A DNA stretch of 16,378 nt from Bifidobacterium breve. Lineage in GTDB: Bacteria; Actinomycetota; Acidimicrobiia; Acidimicrobiales; Ilumatobacteraceae. Made by a program: the position numbers and the translations under genes. The stretch lies in assembly GCA_945871625.1 (NCBI GenBank), contig CAMBWL010000008.1, positions 1 through 16,378 of the forward strand. The letters run 5' to 3'. The notes under the pieces are model-generated. The model worked only from the letters and a program-made list of their open reading frames with translations. It had not been told where the DNA came from and made no database searches. Below are positions 14,546-16,378 of this stretch, one piece after another (position 1 is the stretch's first letter; the number at the start of each line of letters is the position of its first letter).

Positions 14546-15610
14546 TTATTGCGCCATCTGTTTTGCGGCGTCAGTGCTGACGCGAATCAATTCATCCAGG
14601 ACGTCTCGGGCCGCACCAGAGTCGATTGATTCGAACGCAATTTCGAGTCCTTGACGCATATCGTTTGCTTTTCCGGCGACAACAATTCCGGCAGCCGCGT
14701 TTAGCGCGACGATATCTCTTACAGCACCGTGCTCGCCGTCTAACAAGTCGCGAAAAATCTTGGCGTTGTCTTTGGGTGATCCACCTCGCACGGCGGCAAC
14801 ATCGGCTTGCGCAAGTCCGAGCGCCGTTGCCTCAATTTCAAAATCGCGCATTTTTCCGCCGTTCACTTCGACCACTCTGCATGGTCCGCCGAGCGATAGT
14901 TCGTCCATTGAGCCATAACCATGCACAATCCATGCACGATTCACGCCGCGTGTTGCGATTGCTTTGGCCATCACATTGGCGGCCGCTGGGTCTCCGACGC
15001 CCACGACCATATAAGAAATGAGCGCAGGGTTGGCCATTGGTCCAAGCAAATTAAAAACAGTTGGCACGCCGATTTCACGACGTGACGGGCCGGTAAATCT
15101 GAAGGCCGGATGAAACCTTTGGGCGAAACAAAAACCAAAACCGGTTTCTTCAACACACTTTGCTACGCCGACTCCGTCAAGTTCGATCGCCACGCCGAGA
15201 GCCTCGAGCAAATCGGCGGCGCCACTTTTTGAAGACGATGCACGACTGCCGTGTTTGCAAACCGGAATCTTCGCACCAGCCACAACGAGACCAGCCATCG
15301 TTGAGACGTTCACCGAATGACTGTGATCGCCGCCGGTGCCGACGATGTCAAGTGCACGTTGCGCAATTTCATCGGGCAAGAAAACTCGTTCGGCTGCACG
15401 ACGCACCTCAGCCAACATGCCTTCAAGCTCAAGTTCAGTTTCGCCCTTGGCCCGAAGCGCGACGATGAATGCAGTTATTTGTGACGGAGTCGCCTCACCC
15501 GACAGCACCGAGCGCATCGCCGCCCCGGCATGACTCGCGCTCAAATCTTTGCCCGCCAAAAGCTGCGAAATAACTATCGGCCATGAGCCAGCCAACTCGA
15601 TTTCGCTCAT
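14546..15610 (-). CDS. trpD: Anthranilate phosphoribosyltransferase
   Basis: 354 residues. Joins anthranilate and PRPP in tryptophan synthesis. Motifs: GTGGD (91-95), NVST (101-104) and KHGSRASSS (119-127) of the PRPP/Mg site, RREIGVPTVFNLLGPMANP (177-195), and GSMDEL (acidic Mg ligand region). The layout is normal, slightly longer than E. coli's TrpD domain. No other trp genes are near. ATG 15610 is 12 bases from the whiB stop, so it is likely co-transcribed with whiB. Confidence 0.95.
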   Translation of the reverse strand: MSEIELAGSWPIVISQLLAGKDLSASHAGAAMRSVLSGEATPSQITAFIVALRAKGETELELEGMLAEVRRAAERVFLPDEIAQRALDIVGTGGDHSHSVNVSTMAGLVVAGAKIPVCKHGSRASSSKSGAADLLEALGVAIELDGVGVAKCVEETGFGFCFAQRFHPAFRFTGPSRREIGVPTVFNLLGPMANPALISYMVVGVGDPAAANVMAKAIATRGVNRAWIVHGYGSMDELSLGGPCRVVEVNGGKMRDFEIEATALGLAQADVAAVRGGSPKDNAKIFRDLLDGEHGAVRDIVALNAAAGIVVAGKANDMRQGLEIAFESIDSGAARDVLDELIRVSTDAAKQMAQ

Positions 15611-15622
15611 GTGAAGACCCGC

Positions 15623-15859
15623 TCAAGCGCTGCGACGGGTGCGCAACATTTTGCGACGTTCGCGGGCTGAAGCCCCACCCCACACGCCCTGCTTCTCACG
15701 ACTATCGAGTGCATATGTCAAACACGCTATGCGCACTTTGCACTCGCTACAGACTGATTTTGCTTGACTGCAGTTGTCCTCATTATCTGGGTAAAAAATC
15801 TCGGGGTCTAGCCCTTGGCAGGCACCGTTGCTACGCCAAGCCAGGTCGATTTCAGCCAC
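15623..15859 (-). CDS. WhiB family Fe-S transcriptional regulator
   Basis: 78 residues from GTG 15859, preceded by AAGGGGG with 5-base spacing; a longer in-frame reading from 15925 is possible but lacks that site. Actinobacterial regulator binding a redox-sensitive 4Fe-4S cluster through four Cys: C14 (ACQ), then C31, C34 and C40 in VCSECKVRIAC, with an extra C25. The GVWGG turn and the basic ARERRKMLRTRR tail (DNA contact) are present. The short size and lack of an N-terminal extension suit a WhiB1/4-like type, but the exact paralogue cannot be fixed. It is first in the trpD-thrB-queG run and divergent from katG. Confidence 0.93.
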   Translation of the reverse strand: MAEIDLAWRSNGACQGLDPEIFYPDNEDNCSQAKSVCSECKVRIACLTYALDSREKQGVWGGASARERRKMLRTRRSA

Positions 15860-16165
15860 GCGAACCCCCTTGTTCTCGTCGAGACAAAGACTAGAACTTG
15901 GTTGTCTCGCGGCACTAATCGGCAACGAGAGTTCGGCAGTTCAACGGGTTCTTTGCCCGATTGTGATATGCCGTGTGATTGGTCACAAGATTTGATACCT
16001 GGCCAACAAAATTTACGTCGAGGGGCCGATTTAAAAGACCCCGATTCAACAATCGCCACCAACATCCCATCTGCGGACGGGTAGACAAAATTCATATCCA
16101 AATCTTCAGAGTTCTTGCCCGATTCATTTGACTTGACGTTGTTTTGAGGCGAGAATATTGAAATG
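15860..16165. promoter_or_regulatory. 306-base whiB-katG divergent regulatory region
   Basis: No gene is seen here; open frames across it are shadows. An 8-bp inverted repeat CGAGACAA (15880-15887) / TTGTCTCG (15902-15909) spans the likely whiB -10 (TAGTCT on the minus strand), and a small palindrome TCTCG-T-CGAGA lies beside it at 15874-15884. A second palindrome, TGTGA-TTGG-TCACA, is at 15974-15987, within a wider TTGTGA/TCACAA pair (15961-15988). Upstream of katG, TTGACT and TTGACG resemble -35 boxes, but no convincing -10 at the right spacing is seen. Confidence 0.4.
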
Positions 16166-16378
16166 ACAAACAATCAAACCAGCAGCTGCCCTTTTTCAGG
16201 CGGAGCATTCACTTCTGCAAACATGGGCCCGACGAACACAACGTGGTGGCCAAATCAACTCAACATCAAGGTTCTTCACAACAATCCAGAGGTCGGCGAT
16301 CCGATGGATCCCAATTTCGATTACGCAAAAGAGTTCAACTCACTTGATCTTGACGCAGTGGTAAAAGACCTCACCGAC
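16166..16378 (+). CDS. katG: Catalase-peroxidase KatG, N-terminal fragment
   Basis: 71 codons before the window ends. The N-terminus is diagnostic: SSCPFSGG near the start, then TTWWPNQLNIKVLHNN and FDYAKEFNSLDLDAVVKDL, matching KatG, a heme enzyme removing hydrogen peroxide and with peroxidase activity. The heme-pocket Arg/Trp/His and the Met-Tyr-Trp adduct residues lie outside the window. A weak GAGGCGAG precedes the ATG by about 10 bases. No furA-like gene is upstream, unlike mycobacterial katG; instead whiB is divergent. Confidence 0.92.

Noticed and set aside
15974..15987. TGTGA...TCACA as a CRP binding site
   Set aside because: The half-sites are perfect but separated by 4 bases rather than the 6 required by CRP-type proteins; kept only as an unnamed palindrome.
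15815..16084. 89-codon open frame upstream of katG
   Set aside because: It overlaps the start of whiB on the other strand, has no recognisable protein character and no ribosome-binding site.

Overview
The window looks like a piece of an actinobacterial (Actinomycetota) chromosome with moderate GC. The evidence is a WhiB-type Fe-S regulator, a DUF3040 membrane protein, a PimB-like GT4 mannosyltransferase, a TB16.3-like SRPBCC protein, several small actinobacterial orphan families, and frequent GTG starts. The mix (lipoate ligase next to the mraZ cluster, low GC, HEAT-tailed QueG) would suit an Acidimicrobiia-like lineage, but that placement is inference. It is an ordinary core-genome region: no insertion sequence, phage, CRISPR array, tRNA or rRNA was seen.

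Region A (1-7193, minus strand, read from high to low coordinates): DNA polymerase IV dinB; then a tight run of DUF3040 protein, ROK sugar kinase, acyl-CoA dehydrogenase, a small Trp-rich protein, an HNH nuclease-fold protein and a lipoate-protein ligase. Several neighbours overlap by ATGA or lie within a few bases. After a 198-base gap holding a strong promoter and phased MraZ-type boxes, the cell-division (dcw) cluster starts with mraZ, rsmH (mraW) and the first 29 codons of an FtsL-like gene. The 218-base mraZ-rsmH gap encodes, on the minus strand, an extensive RNA fold with an interrupted stem of about 40 base pairs closing two hairpins. It is probably a relative of the actinobacterial mraW leader RNA and is the most interesting item in the window.

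Region B (7258-9802, plus strand): a small two-helix membrane protein, an inositol-monophosphatase-family phosphatase and glycerol kinase, joined by GTGA and ATGA stop/start overlaps. dinB and this operon diverge from a 64-base gap. Each has a TANNNT box exactly 7 bases before its GTG, suggesting leaderless transcripts, and palindromes lie between the boxes.

Region C (15859 down to 9799, minus strand): whiB, trpD, thrB, a Cys-rich small protein, queG, a pimB-like mannosyltransferase, an SRPBCC protein and ROK glucokinase, all tightly packed and probably largely co-transcribed. glpK and the glucokinase converge with a 4-base overlap, leaving no room for a terminator between them.

Region D (16166 to the end, plus strand): the first 71 codons of catalase-peroxidase katG, divergent from whiB across 306 bases containing inverted repeats.

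Functionally the window joins envelope and division control (mraZ, rsmH, ftsL-like), phosphoinositide and glycerol metabolism (IMPase, GlpK, PimB-like), amino-acid synthesis (TrpD, ThrB), sugar phosphorylation (two ROK kinases), cofactor or tRNA modification (lipoate ligase, QueG), and stress and redox functions (DinB, WhiB, KatG).
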